Origin: JAPLHP01 sp963720375
Lineage (GTDB): Bacteria; Chloroflexota; Dehalococcoidia; UBA2247; RBG-13-53-26
Assembly: GCA_963720375.1 (NCBI GenBank)
Contig: CAVRFM010000018.1
Location: 1 to 47,444, forward strand
Length of the DNA: 47,444 nucleotides
Reading direction: 5' to 3'
Shown here: positions 33,850-42,522 of the stretch, in pieces
Layout: each line of letters opens with the position of its first letter
Position numbering within the stretch: the stretch's first letter is position 1
Notes under the pieces: generated by a model
Seen by the model: the letters and a program-made list of their open reading frames with translations, nothing else
Told to the model about the DNA's origin: nothing
The model's database searches: none
Position numbers and translations under genes: made by a program

Positions 33850-34255
33850 GTCTGTTCTCGGTTCCTACCACGATACCGCACTTTATCCTCTTGGCCTCTA
33901 TGGCCATCATGCACTGCGACAGCGCTGTGCCCACTGCATTGACGCTGCCGGTGAAGTCCAGCACGGAGGCATGGGGTGACAGGCCCTGTAGCTCGGCCAG
34001 AATAGGGGAAAGGTGCATCTCAATCATGTGCGAGGAGGCTGTGCCCATGTACAGGGCGCCGACATCAGCGGCCTTGACGCCGGAATGCTTCATAGCGTTG
34101 TCCAGCGCCTCGGCGGCCATGCTGATTATGTCCTCGTCCCAGCCGCAGACAGCTTTCTCTCCCATCGCAAAGCCACCCCAGGGTATTGCAGCATCCTGCT
34201 GCTTTATTCTGTACTTGGGGACGTATACTCCGTATCCAATGATTCCGCTCATCAT
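33818..34255 (-). CDS. HMG-CoA-synthase-like protein, N-terminal part
   Basis: 145 residues, of which about 135 are in the true frame (IIGYGVYVPKYRI, WDEDIISMAAEALDNAM, VGALYMGTASS). This is the N-terminal thiolase-superfamily half of an archaeal-type HMG-CoA synthase. Where that family has the nucleophilic cysteine in a segment like EFACKAGTAAL, this protein reads DFTGSVNAVGTAL (residues 100-112), so Gly103 replaces the cysteine. It may be a non-catalytic or altered-chemistry member. It lies 8 bases after the thiolase stop on the same strand, with GGAGGGAA before the ATG. Confidence 0.8.
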   Translation of the reverse strand: MMSGIIGYGVYVPKYRIKQQDAAIPWGGFAMGEKAVCGWDEDIISMAAEALDNAMKHSGVKAADVGALYMGTASSHMIEMHLSPILAELQGLSPHASVLDFTGSVNAVGTALSQCMMAIEAKRIKCGIVVGTENRHGGTGIRWRG

Positions 34256-34263
34256 TCCCTCCT

Positions 34264-35472
34264 TTACGGCTCACGACCGATGATGTTGACGGAGGAAGCA
34301 CCGAATCCGTTGCCGCCAACGTTGTGGCTCAGAGCGATGCCCTTCTTCAACTTGACCTGCCTCACCGGTTCTACCTCTTGCCGCAGCTGCCAGAAGTTCT
34401 CGGATATCTGTCCCAGTCCCGTGGCCGCTATCGGATGTCCATGCGACTTCAACCCTCCGCTGGGGTTGATGGGTGTGTGTCCGTCCTCTCGGTTCCAGTA
34501 GCCTTCCTTAAGGAGCTTGTGTGCCTCGCCCTTCTTACAGAAGCCGATGTCCTCGATGTTCAACAACTCGGTATTGGTGAAGCAGTCGTGAACCTCAGCC
34601 AGGTCAATGTCGTCTGCCTTGATTCCGGCCATGGCTAGGGCGTCCCTGGCCGCGAATTTGGTGGCCGGCATCTCGATGAAGTTCTCCTTGTCCCACATGT
34701 CTTTGTAGTCCACGCCGGTGGCGGTCCCCAGCACGTATATCGGCTTGTCGGTGTACTTCTTAGCCAGATCAGCGCGGCAGACTATGGCGCAGGCAGCGCC
34801 GTCAGTCTGCGGACAGCAGTCCAGCAGGTGCAGCGGCCAGCAGACTACCGGGCTGTTCAATACCCTCTCGACAGTGACCTCGAAGCGGTACTCCGCATAC
34901 GGACAGGCCACGCCGTTATGATGGTTCTTCACCGCTACCCTGGCGAAGTCCTCCATGGTGCAGCCCAGCTCGTGCATCTGCCTGGTGGCGTAGAGGGCCT
35001 GAAGAACGGGGCCGCCCATGCCCAGCATCCAGGAGGGATGCATGCCCAGGATGGCGCCTCCGGCTGGTCCTCCGGCCGCTATCAAGGATTCCACGCCGGG
35101 CTTGTCTCTCATCTTCTCCGCGCCCAGGGCCAGAGCGACATCGTAGGCTCCGGAGGCGACGCCCAACACAGCGTTCCGGAAAACATCATTGCCGGTGGGG
35201 CAGCCGTTCTCGAGCCTGCTGATGGGGATGCCGCGCAGTCCCAGTACCGTGCCCAGGGTGGTGCCTTCACGCGAACCCTGCCCGATCATGCCGCCGCCGC
35301 TCCACTGACCAAACCAGGCCGCCTTGATGTCCTTCGGGTCGAACCCCTTGTCGACACTCTTCACGCACTTCATGAAGGCTTCCTGTATCATGTTCTCGAG
35401 GCCCTTGTGGAAGAGCTCCCCAAAGGGGATCATGCCTACGCCGATGATGGCTACCTTGCCTCTGATGCTCAT
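34264..35472 (-). CDS. SCP-x-type thiolase (acetyl-CoA acetyltransferase-like)
   Basis: 402 residues, intact. The active-site cysteine is in ENGCPTGNDVFRNA (near residue 90), and the C-terminal HxHP motif is KSHGHPIAATG with a final HNVGGNGFGASSVNI. This is the thiolase subgroup that works with a DUF35 protein, as in archaeal acetoacetyl-CoA thiolase and in the benzoylsuccinyl-CoA thiolase BbsB. It follows the DUF35 gene by one base after the stop and precedes the synthase-like gene by 8 bases, so all three are one operon. Substrate unknown. Confidence 0.9.
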   Translation of the reverse strand: MSIRGKVAIIGVGMIPFGELFHKGLENMIQEAFMKCVKSVDKGFDPKDIKAAWFGQWSGGGMIGQGSREGTTLGTVLGLRGIPISRLENGCPTGNDVFRNAVLGVASGAYDVALALGAEKMRDKPGVESLIAAGGPAGGAILGMHPSWMLGMGGPVLQALYATRQMHELGCTMEDFARVAVKNHHNGVACPYAEYRFEVTVERVLNSPVVCWPLHLLDCCPQTDGAACAIVCRADLAKKYTDKPIYVLGTATGVDYKDMWDKENFIEMPATKFAARDALAMAGIKADDIDLAEVHDCFTNTELLNIEDIGFCKKGEAHKLLKEGYWNREDGHTPINPSGGLKSHGHPIAATGLGQISENFWQLRQEVEPVRQVKLKKGIALSHNVGGNGFGASSVNIIGREP

Positions 35473-35473
35473 G

Positions 35474-35902
35474 CTAGGCCTCCTCTACCAGTCTGAACTT
35501 GTAGCCGTAGACATCCAGCCCGCTGTCATTAACCACTTTTCGGAACACCATCTGGACCTTGGTGCCGATCTTCACCTCGTCCGGGTTGGAGACCTCGGTG
35601 AGCAGGCCCACATACCGGCCACCTCCGTCCAGATCGATAATGACATTGACGGTCGGCGGCTCAAGGCCGGGTGGAGGTGTCCAGTTGATGCAGAAGGTGT
35701 GCACCTTCCCCGACTTGCTCAGTTGGAAGTCCTTCTGATTGAAACTGCTGCACTTGTGACAGACCTTGGTCTGAGGGTAGGTAATATGGCCGCAGTCGGA
35801 GCACTTTGAACCCAACAGGTGGTAGACGGTCGGGTTGAGTCTCCAGTACAACGGCGACGCCGGTCTTGGGGACTGCATTCTCTCTCTTTCCCACATCGTC
35901 AT
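35474..35902 (-). CDS. DUF35 (zinc-ribbon/OB-fold) acyl-CoA-binding partner of thiolase
   Basis: 142 residues. The zinc ribbon C-SD-CG (residues 34-38) and C-HK-C (about 48-51) is followed by an OB fold (KVHTFCINWTPPPGLEPPTV, GLLTEVSNPDEVKIGTKV). In archaea this protein bridges the acetoacetyl-CoA thiolase and HMG-CoA synthase and shares their CoA-binding channel. In benzylsuccinate degradation its homologue BbsA pairs with BbsB. AAGGAGG precedes ATG 35902. It is the first gene of the trio. Confidence 0.9.
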   Translation of the reverse strand: MTMWERERMQSPRPASPLYWRLNPTVYHLLGSKCSDCGHITYPQTKVCHKCSSFNQKDFQLSKSGKVHTFCINWTPPPGLEPPTVNVIIDLDGGGRYVGLLTEVSNPDEVKIGTKVQMVFRKVVNDSGLDVYGYKFRLVEEA

Positions 35903-36320
35903 CTGCTATTTCCTCCTTCTGCTCCAGAACATTGGCTGCTCTGGTGCTGGTTGTACCACTGGGGAATGACTACTTGTGTTATTAACAAATTTACAGCAGG
36001 TGGGGCTCGTGTGTCAAAAAAATACCTATAGGATGCAAGCTGTCTCAGGGTCCATGAGGCTGTTTCAACCGGAATCAGATGAGAAGTGAGATTATCTTTG
36101 GTGGTGTGACTGCGAGCCCGACTTGCCCGCCTTGGGGAGTACTGTCGAGCCAGTGAGGTTGTTTATCAACTCTAGGGGCTTCTCAGCCTATCTGCACTCC
36201 CCATCTGCTGAACAGTCTCAGCTGGTGTGTTTAGACCTGGTGCCTGCATCTTTGCTATACTTAATCAATTGTACCAACGTGAAAAGAGCAGGTCATAATT
36301 GAGAAAGAGAGGTAGCAATT
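35903..36320. other. intergenic region between divergent genes
   Basis: 418 bases between the DUF35 start (minus) and the acyl-CoA dehydrogenase (plus). No open frame with a binding site. TATACT at 36256-36261 could be the -10 of the dehydrogenase, with only a weak -35 (TTAGAC). No hairpin or repeat stands out. Confidence 0.45.
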
Positions 36321-37463
36321 ATGGATTTAGGGCTTTCTGAACAGCAGGAAATGCTGAAAAAGATGGCCAGGGATTTTCTGGTCACCGAGTGTCCCAAAAA
36401 GCTGGTGAGAGAGATGGAGGTTGATGAGAAGGGTTATGTGCCAGAGCTATGGCGTAAGATGGCGGAACTCGGTTGGCAGGGGTTGCCCTTCCCAGAGCAG
36501 TATGGTGGTGGCGCGGGAAGTTTTCTCGATCTGGGTGTGCTTCTGGAAGAGATGGGACGTGCCTGTCTGCCCAGCCCTTTCCTGCCTACAGTGGTTCTGT
36601 GTGGTCTGACGATTCTGGACGTTGGAAACGAAGCCCAGAAGCAGCAATTCCTGACTCCTATAGCTAATGGTGAAATGGTCATGACAATGGCCCTCACTGA
36701 GTCCAGCGCCAGATACGATGCATCTGGCATTGCCGTTGAAGCTACCTCAGGCAAGGATCACTATGTTATCAGTGGCACTAAACTGTTTGTGCCTAACGCG
36801 CATGTGGCTGATTGGATAGTATGTATTGCCAGAACAGGGAAAGGGCACAAACCAGAGGATGGGATTACCCTGTTCCTGGTGAAGAATGAAAGCCCGGGTG
36901 TGATCTGCAAAGTGCTTCCTTCTATGGCGAAGGACAAGCAATGTGAAGTCGTGTTTAATAATGTTGGAGTGCCTGCCAAGGATGTGTTGGGGGAGGTTGG
37001 TAGGGGCTGGGCTGTGGTGAGCAAGACACTGCAGAGAGCGGCTGTAGCCAAGTGCCTGGAGATGGTAGGTGGTGCCCAGCAGGTTCTCGAGATGACGGTG
37101 AGCTATGCTAAGGAGAGGGTACAATTTGATCATCCCATCGGCACTTTCCAGGCTATTCAACACCATTGTGCCAATATGGTGATAGACGTTGATACTGCAC
37201 GATACCTGACTTACCTGGCGGCTTCGAAATTGAGCGAAGGGTCATCTTGTGACATGGAGGTAGCTGCAGCTAAGGCTTGGACCAGCGAAGCCTATCGGCG
37301 GGTTGTCTATCTGGGGCATCAGGTTCACGGAGCAATAGGCTTTACTCTGGATCATGACATGCAGTTGTACTCCAGACGCGCCAAGGCAGCCGAGATTGCG
37401 TTTGGTGATGCTGACTTCCATAGAGAGGCGCTCGCTCGGCAGTTGGAGGCGCAGAGCGCCTAG
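36321..37463 (+). CDS. acyl-CoA dehydrogenase family protein
   Basis: 380 residues, full length. N-terminal helical domain (LSEQQEMLKKMARDFL), middle beta domain with MTMALTESSARYDASGI (FAD/substrate loop) and the C-terminal helical domain (VQFDHPIGTFQAIQHHCANM, GAIGFTLDHDMQLYSRRAKA). It oxidises an acyl-CoA with FAD. The usual catalytic glutamate near the C-terminus (Y-E-G-T motif) cannot be located: the segment reads YSRRAKAAEIAFGD. This suggests a subgroup like the heteromeric steroid/cholesterol-type dehydrogenases, in which one subunit lacks it. A second subunit is not in the window. The start ATG follows GAGAGG. Confidence 0.88.
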   Translation: MDLGLSEQQEMLKKMARDFLVTECPKKLVREMEVDEKGYVPELWRKMAELGWQGLPFPEQYGGGAGSFLDLGVLLEEMGRACLPSPFLPTVVLCGLTILDVGNEAQKQQFLTPIANGEMVMTMALTESSARYDASGIAVEATSGKDHYVISGTKLFVPNAHVADWIVCIARTGKGHKPEDGITLFLVKNESPGVICKVLPSMAKDKQCEVVFNNVGVPAKDVLGEVGRGWAVVSKTLQRAAVAKCLEMVGGAQQVLEMTVSYAKERVQFDHPIGTFQAIQHHCANMVIDVDTARYLTYLAASKLSEGSSCDMEVAAAKAWTSEAYRRVVYLGHQVHGAIGFTLDHDMQLYSRRAKAAEIAFGDADFHREALARQLEAQSA

Positions 37464-37638
37464 CAGGTTACAGCGCTTCTCGAATTATCTCCGTTGTGCT
37501 TCGGAGTCTGAACGTCCCTTCGAGATTCAATGGAGTGGCACCTGCCAGGACAAATGGTGCTATGTTCAATCGTTGGTTCTCGGGGGTTCAGGTATATTTC
37601 TTGGGTAACGAAGTGCCCGGTCGGGAGCTGTATAGATA

Positions 37639-39171
37639 ATGACCTATGACTATATGATTGTCGGGAGTGGCATTGCAGGGCTCTACACAGCGTTGCTGGC
37701 ACAAAAACAGGGCAGCGTATTGATCCTGACCAAAGGGAGTATTGATGATTGCAATACCAAGCATGCCCAGGGAGGTATTGCTGCAGCGATAGGAGAAGGC
37801 GATTCTCCTGGGCTTCACTTCCAGGATACTATTGCTGCCGGAGCCGGATTGTCCAATCCTGAGGCGGTACACCTTTTGGTAGCTGAGGCTGCTGACCGCA
37901 TTGCTGACCTCATCAATCTCGGTGTTCCCTTCGACACGGTTAATGGTGAAGTTGCTCTGGCTAAGGAGGCAGCTCATACGATGCCTCGCATTCTGCATGC
38001 CGGCGGTGATGCCACTGGTGAACATATAGAGGTTACCCTGAGCCGGAGGGTGCGCCAATCGGGAATCGAGGTCCTGGAATATTGCTTGGCCACTGAGATC
38101 ATGGTCGAAAATGGTGTTGTCAGGGGTGTTAGAGCTCTCGATTGCCGTACCGGATCTGTTGAAGAGTTTCTTTGCCACAACCTGGTTTTGGCTACAGGTG
38201 GTGCCGGACGCTTGTTCAAGTATACGACCAACTCAGAGGTAGCTACTGGTGATGGAGTCGCGCTTGCCTTCAGTGCTGGCGCCGAGATCATGGATATGGA
38301 GTTTTTCCAGTTTCATCCCACGGCAATACGCCTGCCTGGGACGCATCCGTTTCTCATCTCTGAGGCTGTCAGGGGAGAGGGCGGCATTCTCCGAAATGTG
38401 GAGGGATATCGCTTTATGCCGGATTATACCCCTGAGGGTGAGCTGGCACCTCGGGATGTTGTGACCCGAGGCATTCTCTATGAGATGCAAAAGACCCGAA
38501 GCGACAGGGTTTTTCTTGACATAACACATTTACCGCACCATGTAATCACCACACGATTTCCTCATATTTATCGTTTCTGCCTGGAACACGGGCTGGATAT
38601 CACTAAGGGACTCATACCTGTAGCTCCGGCTGCTCACTATATGATGGGTGGTGTTAAGACAAATACATGGGGGGAGACCAATATCAGTGGGCTCTACGCG
38701 GTGGGTGAGGTGGGGTGTACCGGACTCCACGGGGCAAACAGGTTGGCCAGCAATTCGCTGCTTGAGGTTCTGGTGTTTAGTAAGCGGGTGGTACAGAAAC
38801 CCAAAGAGAGGCCTGCTGAAGACACAGCAGGTATGGGGGAACAAAGCTATTATTCCCTCCCCAAGCGGAACTTCTCAGGAGGGACTTTGCTCAGTTGTAC
38901 TGCTCTCCAGACATTGATGTGGGAGAATGTCGGGATCATTCGCTCCGGAGATACATTGGAGAAGGCGGCAAACACCGTTTCCGCCTGGGAGAAGACCCTG
39001 GAAAAACCTTCTGACCGCAGCTCATATGAATTGAACAATCTCGTTCTGACGGGTCGATTGATGGCGGAAGCCGCTCTGATAAGGAAGGAAAGCCGTGGAG
39101 CCCACTTCCGCACGGATTACCCGGAGTCGTCTCCCGATTGGCTGAAGCACATTGTACTCCGGAGGGATTAG
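37639..39171 (+). CDS. nadB: L-aspartate oxidase
   Basis: 510 residues. It oxidises L-aspartate to iminoaspartate for quinolinate synthase. FAD motif GSGIAGLYTALLA near the N-terminus, the succinate dehydrogenase/aspartate oxidase segment CNTKHAQGGIAAAIGEGDS, QFHPTAI, SEAVRGEGGIL and HGANRLASNSLLEVLVF. The C-terminal helical bundle is short but complete. Stop 39171 is 9 bases before nadC. nadA is not in the window. The electron acceptor is probably fumarate or quinone under anaerobic conditions. Confidence 0.95.
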   Translation: MTYDYMIVGSGIAGLYTALLAQKQGSVLILTKGSIDDCNTKHAQGGIAAAIGEGDSPGLHFQDTIAAGAGLSNPEAVHLLVAEAADRIADLINLGVPFDTVNGEVALAKEAAHTMPRILHAGGDATGEHIEVTLSRRVRQSGIEVLEYCLATEIMVENGVVRGVRALDCRTGSVEEFLCHNLVLATGGAGRLFKYTTNSEVATGDGVALAFSAGAEIMDMEFFQFHPTAIRLPGTHPFLISEAVRGEGGILRNVEGYRFMPDYTPEGELAPRDVVTRGILYEMQKTRSDRVFLDITHLPHHVITTRFPHIYRFCLEHGLDITKGLIPVAPAAHYMMGGVKTNTWGETNISGLYAVGEVGCTGLHGANRLASNSLLEVLVFSKRVVQKPKERPAEDTAGMGEQSYYSLPKRNFSGGTLLSCTALQTLMWENVGIIRSGDTLEKAANTVSAWEKTLEKPSDRSSYELNNLVLTGRLMAEAALIRKESRGAHFRTDYPESSPDWLKHIVLRRD

Positions 39172-39180
39172 GGGTTGGAG

Positions 39181-40035
39181 ATGGATGGGAGGCAGATAGA
39201 GGAGATCGTCGACCGGGCCCTGGCTGAAGACTGGGCTTCCGGCGATGTGACCACGCGGGCAATCATACCGGCTGAACTGGAAGGCAAGGCTTCTATAATT
39301 GCCAAGGCCCGTGGTGTGTTAGCAGGCACAGAAGTAGCCCGGGTGGTCTTCCACAGAGTTGATTCCTCACTTCGGTTTGACCTGCTGCTTCGAGATGGCA
39401 GTGAAGTGCAATCGGGTGTTACGATAGCCGAAGTTGAAGGGAAAGTAAGCAGCATCCTCAGGGCCGAGCGGGTAGCCCTCAATTTCCTGCAGCGACTAAG
39501 CGGTATAGCCTCGGAGACACGTCGTTATGCGGAGGCGATCAAGGGGTTTGATGCCCGCATTGTGGATACCCGGAAAACTACCCCTGGCCTGAGATTTCTG
39601 GAAAAGTATGCTGTCAGGGTTGGTGGCGGTTACAATCACCGGTCGCATCTCGGGGATGGTATTCTCATAAAAGATAATCACCTGGCGGCGCTGCGTGCCA
39701 GAGGGCTGGGTCTGAAAGCAGCTATTGCTCTGGCCAGGAAGAATGCTCCACACACGCTCAAGATCGAGGTGGAGGTAACTACCGTCGAAGAGGCCGTCGA
39801 TGCCCTCGAGGCTGGGGCGGATATCATCATGCTGGACAACATGAGTGTGGAGGAGATGCGCCGTGCCGTGAAGTCAGTCGGAGGACGGGTTATCCTCGAG
39901 GCCTCCGGAGGCATTACCCTGGACAACGTGAGGGCGGTAGCCGAGACAGGGGTTGATTTGATCTCGATCGGTGCTCTTACTCACTCTACGAAAGCCCTGG
40001 ACATCAGCCTCGAACTGGAAGCATCTTCTCACTGA
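39181..40035 (+). CDS. nadC: nicotinate-nucleotide pyrophosphorylase (carboxylating)
   Basis: About 284 residues from ATG 39181; an in-frame TTG at 39175 is less likely. It converts quinolinate and PRPP to nicotinate mononucleotide and CO2. Signatures are DTRKTTPGLR, EKYAVRVGGGYNHR, DGILIKDNHL, ADIIMLDNMS and LEASGGITLDN. It uses PRPP made by prs. Its 3' end overlaps a minus-strand remnant frame. Not interrupted. Confidence 0.95.
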   Translation: MDGRQIEEIVDRALAEDWASGDVTTRAIIPAELEGKASIIAKARGVLAGTEVARVVFHRVDSSLRFDLLLRDGSEVQSGVTIAEVEGKVSSILRAERVALNFLQRLSGIASETRRYAEAIKGFDARIVDTRKTTPGLRFLEKYAVRVGGGYNHRSHLGDGILIKDNHLAALRARGLGLKAAIALARKNAPHTLKIEVEVTTVEEAVDALEAGADIIMLDNMSVEEMRRAVKSVGGRVILEASGGITLDNVRAVAETGVDLISIGALTHSTKALDISLELEASSH

Positions 40036-40120
40036 GTGTTTCTTGACGGAGGCGGCCCGTTTGCCTTTAGCAGAGGGGTGTTGGCCAGAATCTCTTCGGT
40101 CGGCTCACCAAACATGACTT
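40029..40120 (-). pseudogene. remnant of an ABC-transporter ATPase C-terminus (CbiO/EcfA-like)
   Basis: A minus-strand frame reads CCRKVMFGEPTEEILANTPLL followed by about 12 residues to a stop at 40029. It resembles the end of ECF/CbiO-type ATPases (GPPEEVL-A-TELL...). No Walker motifs, LSGGQ or upstream frame exist, and it overlaps nadC. It is 3.4 kb from a second such remnant at 43456-43710. Evidence is a short, recognisable pattern only. Confidence 0.35.
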
Positions 40121-40223
40121 TCCGGCAGCAGAAAGTCGAGCCACTGCTTGAGGTCTCCGTACCCTTTTCTTCAGGTCTTAGGCAGTGCTGGTGACGACCC
40201 GAGGACATCGGATTCTTGTTACA

Positions 40224-41295
40224 TCAACGGGCTGATATGGTCTTCCAGGTCTGATAGGCCAACTTCTCTGTTCCGTCTCTCATGATAAGCCCCGTATGGT
40301 CGTTCTGGTCCAAGTCGTGCAGCCAGGGCCAGCCGAACAGGCGCAGGTCTATTCCCTGTGCTCTGGTGAGACGGCCTGACGCCTGGGTGAGGAAATCAGC
40401 CTGGCCCTGCTCACCCCCAAAAGCATCTATTGAAGGCCATCCCAGCTCACTGAATCCGAAGGGCTTCCCAGGCATGTAGTTCAGTGCTCTGGAGTAGTAG
40501 TCGTCGGGAAGGGATGATGGGTTGTTCATTCCCTGGACGGCAAAGGGATAACTGGTGAAGACAAGCATATCCAGCTTCTCTGGATTAAACATCTGGAGGA
40601 CATCAAGATTGGCTTCCCTGTTTTGGTCCACAATCTCACGGGCAAAGACACAGAACACTTGGGTTTCGGGTGACAGCTTCTTCACCTCGTCATAGGTTTC
40701 TTCATAGAGGCTAACGTAGTTTTGAAATCCGTTTGGGTCGCTTTGCCCCGCACCATATTGTTCATACCATCGATTGACCTCATTCCCCAGAGACAGATAG
40801 AGGGGCTTGGAAGCCCTTACCACATCGAGCGCTGCCTGTTTGTAAGCTTCTCTCCATTGCGGGTCGCTCAGAGTGGCCCCCTCCATTCCTGGAGGAGTGG
40901 CAAGAGTCATCCCTGCTCCTATGAAAGACAGGTTGACTATGGGGAACATCCCGTCGCCCCGAATGAGTTGTTCCACAAACGTCTTGCCCCATTGTCCCGC
41001 AAGGTCATCGGCAAGGTTGTAGAAAGGTGTGGGACGGCCCCACACCGGAACGAACTCAGAGTAGCTTGATGCCTGGTGATACACATCATCAAGGGATTGC
41101 CCCTCAGCCGGCATCGGGAGAACACCCATGAAGAACCCTCTATCAGGGATCTCCGGGGAATCCGCCGGGGTAATGTTGGCTTCTTCCTGTGGTTCTTTCC
41201 CACCCCGACAGCCTGGTACAAAGCATCAGAGAGATCACTGCAGTTACGAACAGGAGGGCAGACAACAATCGCCTTGTTCCTCTAGCGTTCACCAT
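40224..41295 (-). CDS. glycoside-hydrolase-like (TIM-barrel) lipoprotein, frameshifted near 41222
   Basis: The main frame (from 41129) is a soluble alpha/beta barrel protein. LSLGNEVNRW carries a likely acid/base glutamate (N-E), and FSELGWPS near the C-terminus a likely nucleophile glutamate, the arrangement of clan A glycoside hydrolases. The substrate is unknown. Upstream the frame runs on through VPGC-RGGKEPQEEANITP, a lipobox with linker. The start MVNARGTRRLLSALLFVTAVISL lies in the adjacent frame (ATG 41295 after GGGAGG). One base lost near 41222 explains this. Restored length is about 357 residues: signal peptide, Cys lipid anchor, linker, catalytic-like domain. Confidence 0.8.
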
Positions 41296-41664
41296 ACATG
41301 ATACCTCCCTAAGACAGTGACATAATCCCCAACGGGCTTGGAGAACAACATGCAGATGATACCACACAACCAAACTGAAGTTGGAACTTGGCATATTGCG
41401 TTTTTCTTCATCAGAGATGCTATTCCTGGGGATATAGTCTTACATCTTCCTTGTATCTTTCTTACTGTTTTCTTACCACAGCCCAGTACTCTACTTATTA
41501 CGAAGATCACCTCCAACGTGCCTTAGCGTAAGTCCTGCGTTTGAGTGTTCGGATGGCGAAGTGCCCCGGGTGCTCAATGAAGGAGGGTTTATTAGAACTG
41601 CGGTCTTCTCTTGCTGTCCAACGGTCTTGCAACGTGAGTCGAGTACACAGGTGAAGGAGGTAGA
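41296..41664. other. gap without a gene
   Basis: 369 bases upstream of both the lipoprotein gene (minus) and the FAD oxidoreductase (plus). Only short frames are present. It ends with GAAGGAGG, a strong ribosome binding site for the oxidoreductase. Confidence 0.5.
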
Positions 41665-42522
41665 ATGGCTGATGCTGGTTATGATGCGGTGATAATCGGG
41701 GGAGGGAACAAAGGGCTGCTGCTGGCGATGTACCTCATGAAATATGGCGGCATGAGCGTCGGCATCTTCGAGAGGAGGCACGAGATGGGCGGCTGTCTGT
41801 CCACCGAGGAGAGTGCTGCCCCCGGCTTCCTCGGGAATACCCATGCCAACATGATCCTGCCGATGTACTACCTGCCCGTGTGGCGCGACTTCCCGGATTT
41901 CTGGGAATATGGCTGCCGGTGGGACCAGCATCTCTGCAGTGCCGGTTTTGTGTTCAAGGATAATGAGACCGCCCTTTCCATCTACAGCACGAAGTACGAC
42001 CCGATGCAGGAACGGACTGCCGAGCAGATTGCCCGCTTCTCCAGGAAAGATGCTGAGAAGTGGCTGAAGCTGGCGGCGCTGGAGCGGTGCCAGGAATACT
42101 GGAGAGTCCAGGCGGATCTGATATTCAATCCGGCGGAATTCCGGACCGCCCCAGAGATTCTGAACAGACAGATAGAGGTATTCCCGAAGCTGGTGGAGGC
42201 CGGATTCACGCCGGATTCGCTGGTGCTTACTGCCAGCAGCAAGCGCATGATAGAGGAATGGTTCGAAAGCCCTGAGCTGCAGTCCTGCATTCTGAGGTTT
42301 GCTGTCTCGTCCGTGAACGACATCAATGAACCCGGGTGGGGAGCCACAGCTATGGGCTTTGCCTCATACCTGCCATTAGTAGGGTTTACTCCGGGCGGGA
42401 CACACCAGATAGCCCATGCGGCTCATCAGATGCTGGCGCAGATGGGCTGCAAGTTCTTTACCCACGCTGAGGTGGAGAAGGTTATCATCGAGAATGGGGC
42501 CGCTAGGGGCGTTCGACTGTGA
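41665..42522 (+). CDS. FAD-dependent oxidoreductase (phytoene-desaturase-like), N-terminal half
   Basis: 285 residues beginning AGYDAVIIGGGNKGLLLAMYL (Rossmann GxGxxG-like: GGGNKG) with FERRHEMGG, the dinucleotide-binding core of the NAD(P)/FAD-dependent phytoene desaturase/amine oxidase superfamily. Near the end TPGGTHQIAHAAHQ and the GCKFFTHAEVEKVII segment match the fold. It stops at GVRL-stop, and the following gene starts in the next frame exactly where the protein should continue. One missing G at about 42518 (CTG-GTG-AAC expected) would join them into a protein of about 575 residues. GAAGGAGG precedes the start. Confidence 0.85.
   Translation: MADAGYDAVIIGGGNKGLLLAMYLMKYGGMSVGIFERRHEMGGCLSTEESAAPGFLGNTHANMILPMYYLPVWRDFPDFWEYGCRWDQHLCSAGFVFKDNETALSIYSTKYDPMQERTAEQIARFSRKDAEKWLKLAALERCQEYWRVQADLIFNPAEFRTAPEILNRQIEVFPKLVEAGFTPDSLVLTASSKRMIEEWFESPELQSCILRFAVSSVNDINEPGWGATAMGFASYLPLVGFTPGGTHQIAHAAHQMLAQMGCKFFTHAEVEKVIIENGAARGVRL

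Noticed and set aside
34828..35496. 222-codon plus-strand frame over the thiolase
   Set aside because: Exact antisense of a conserved enzyme; no start signal.
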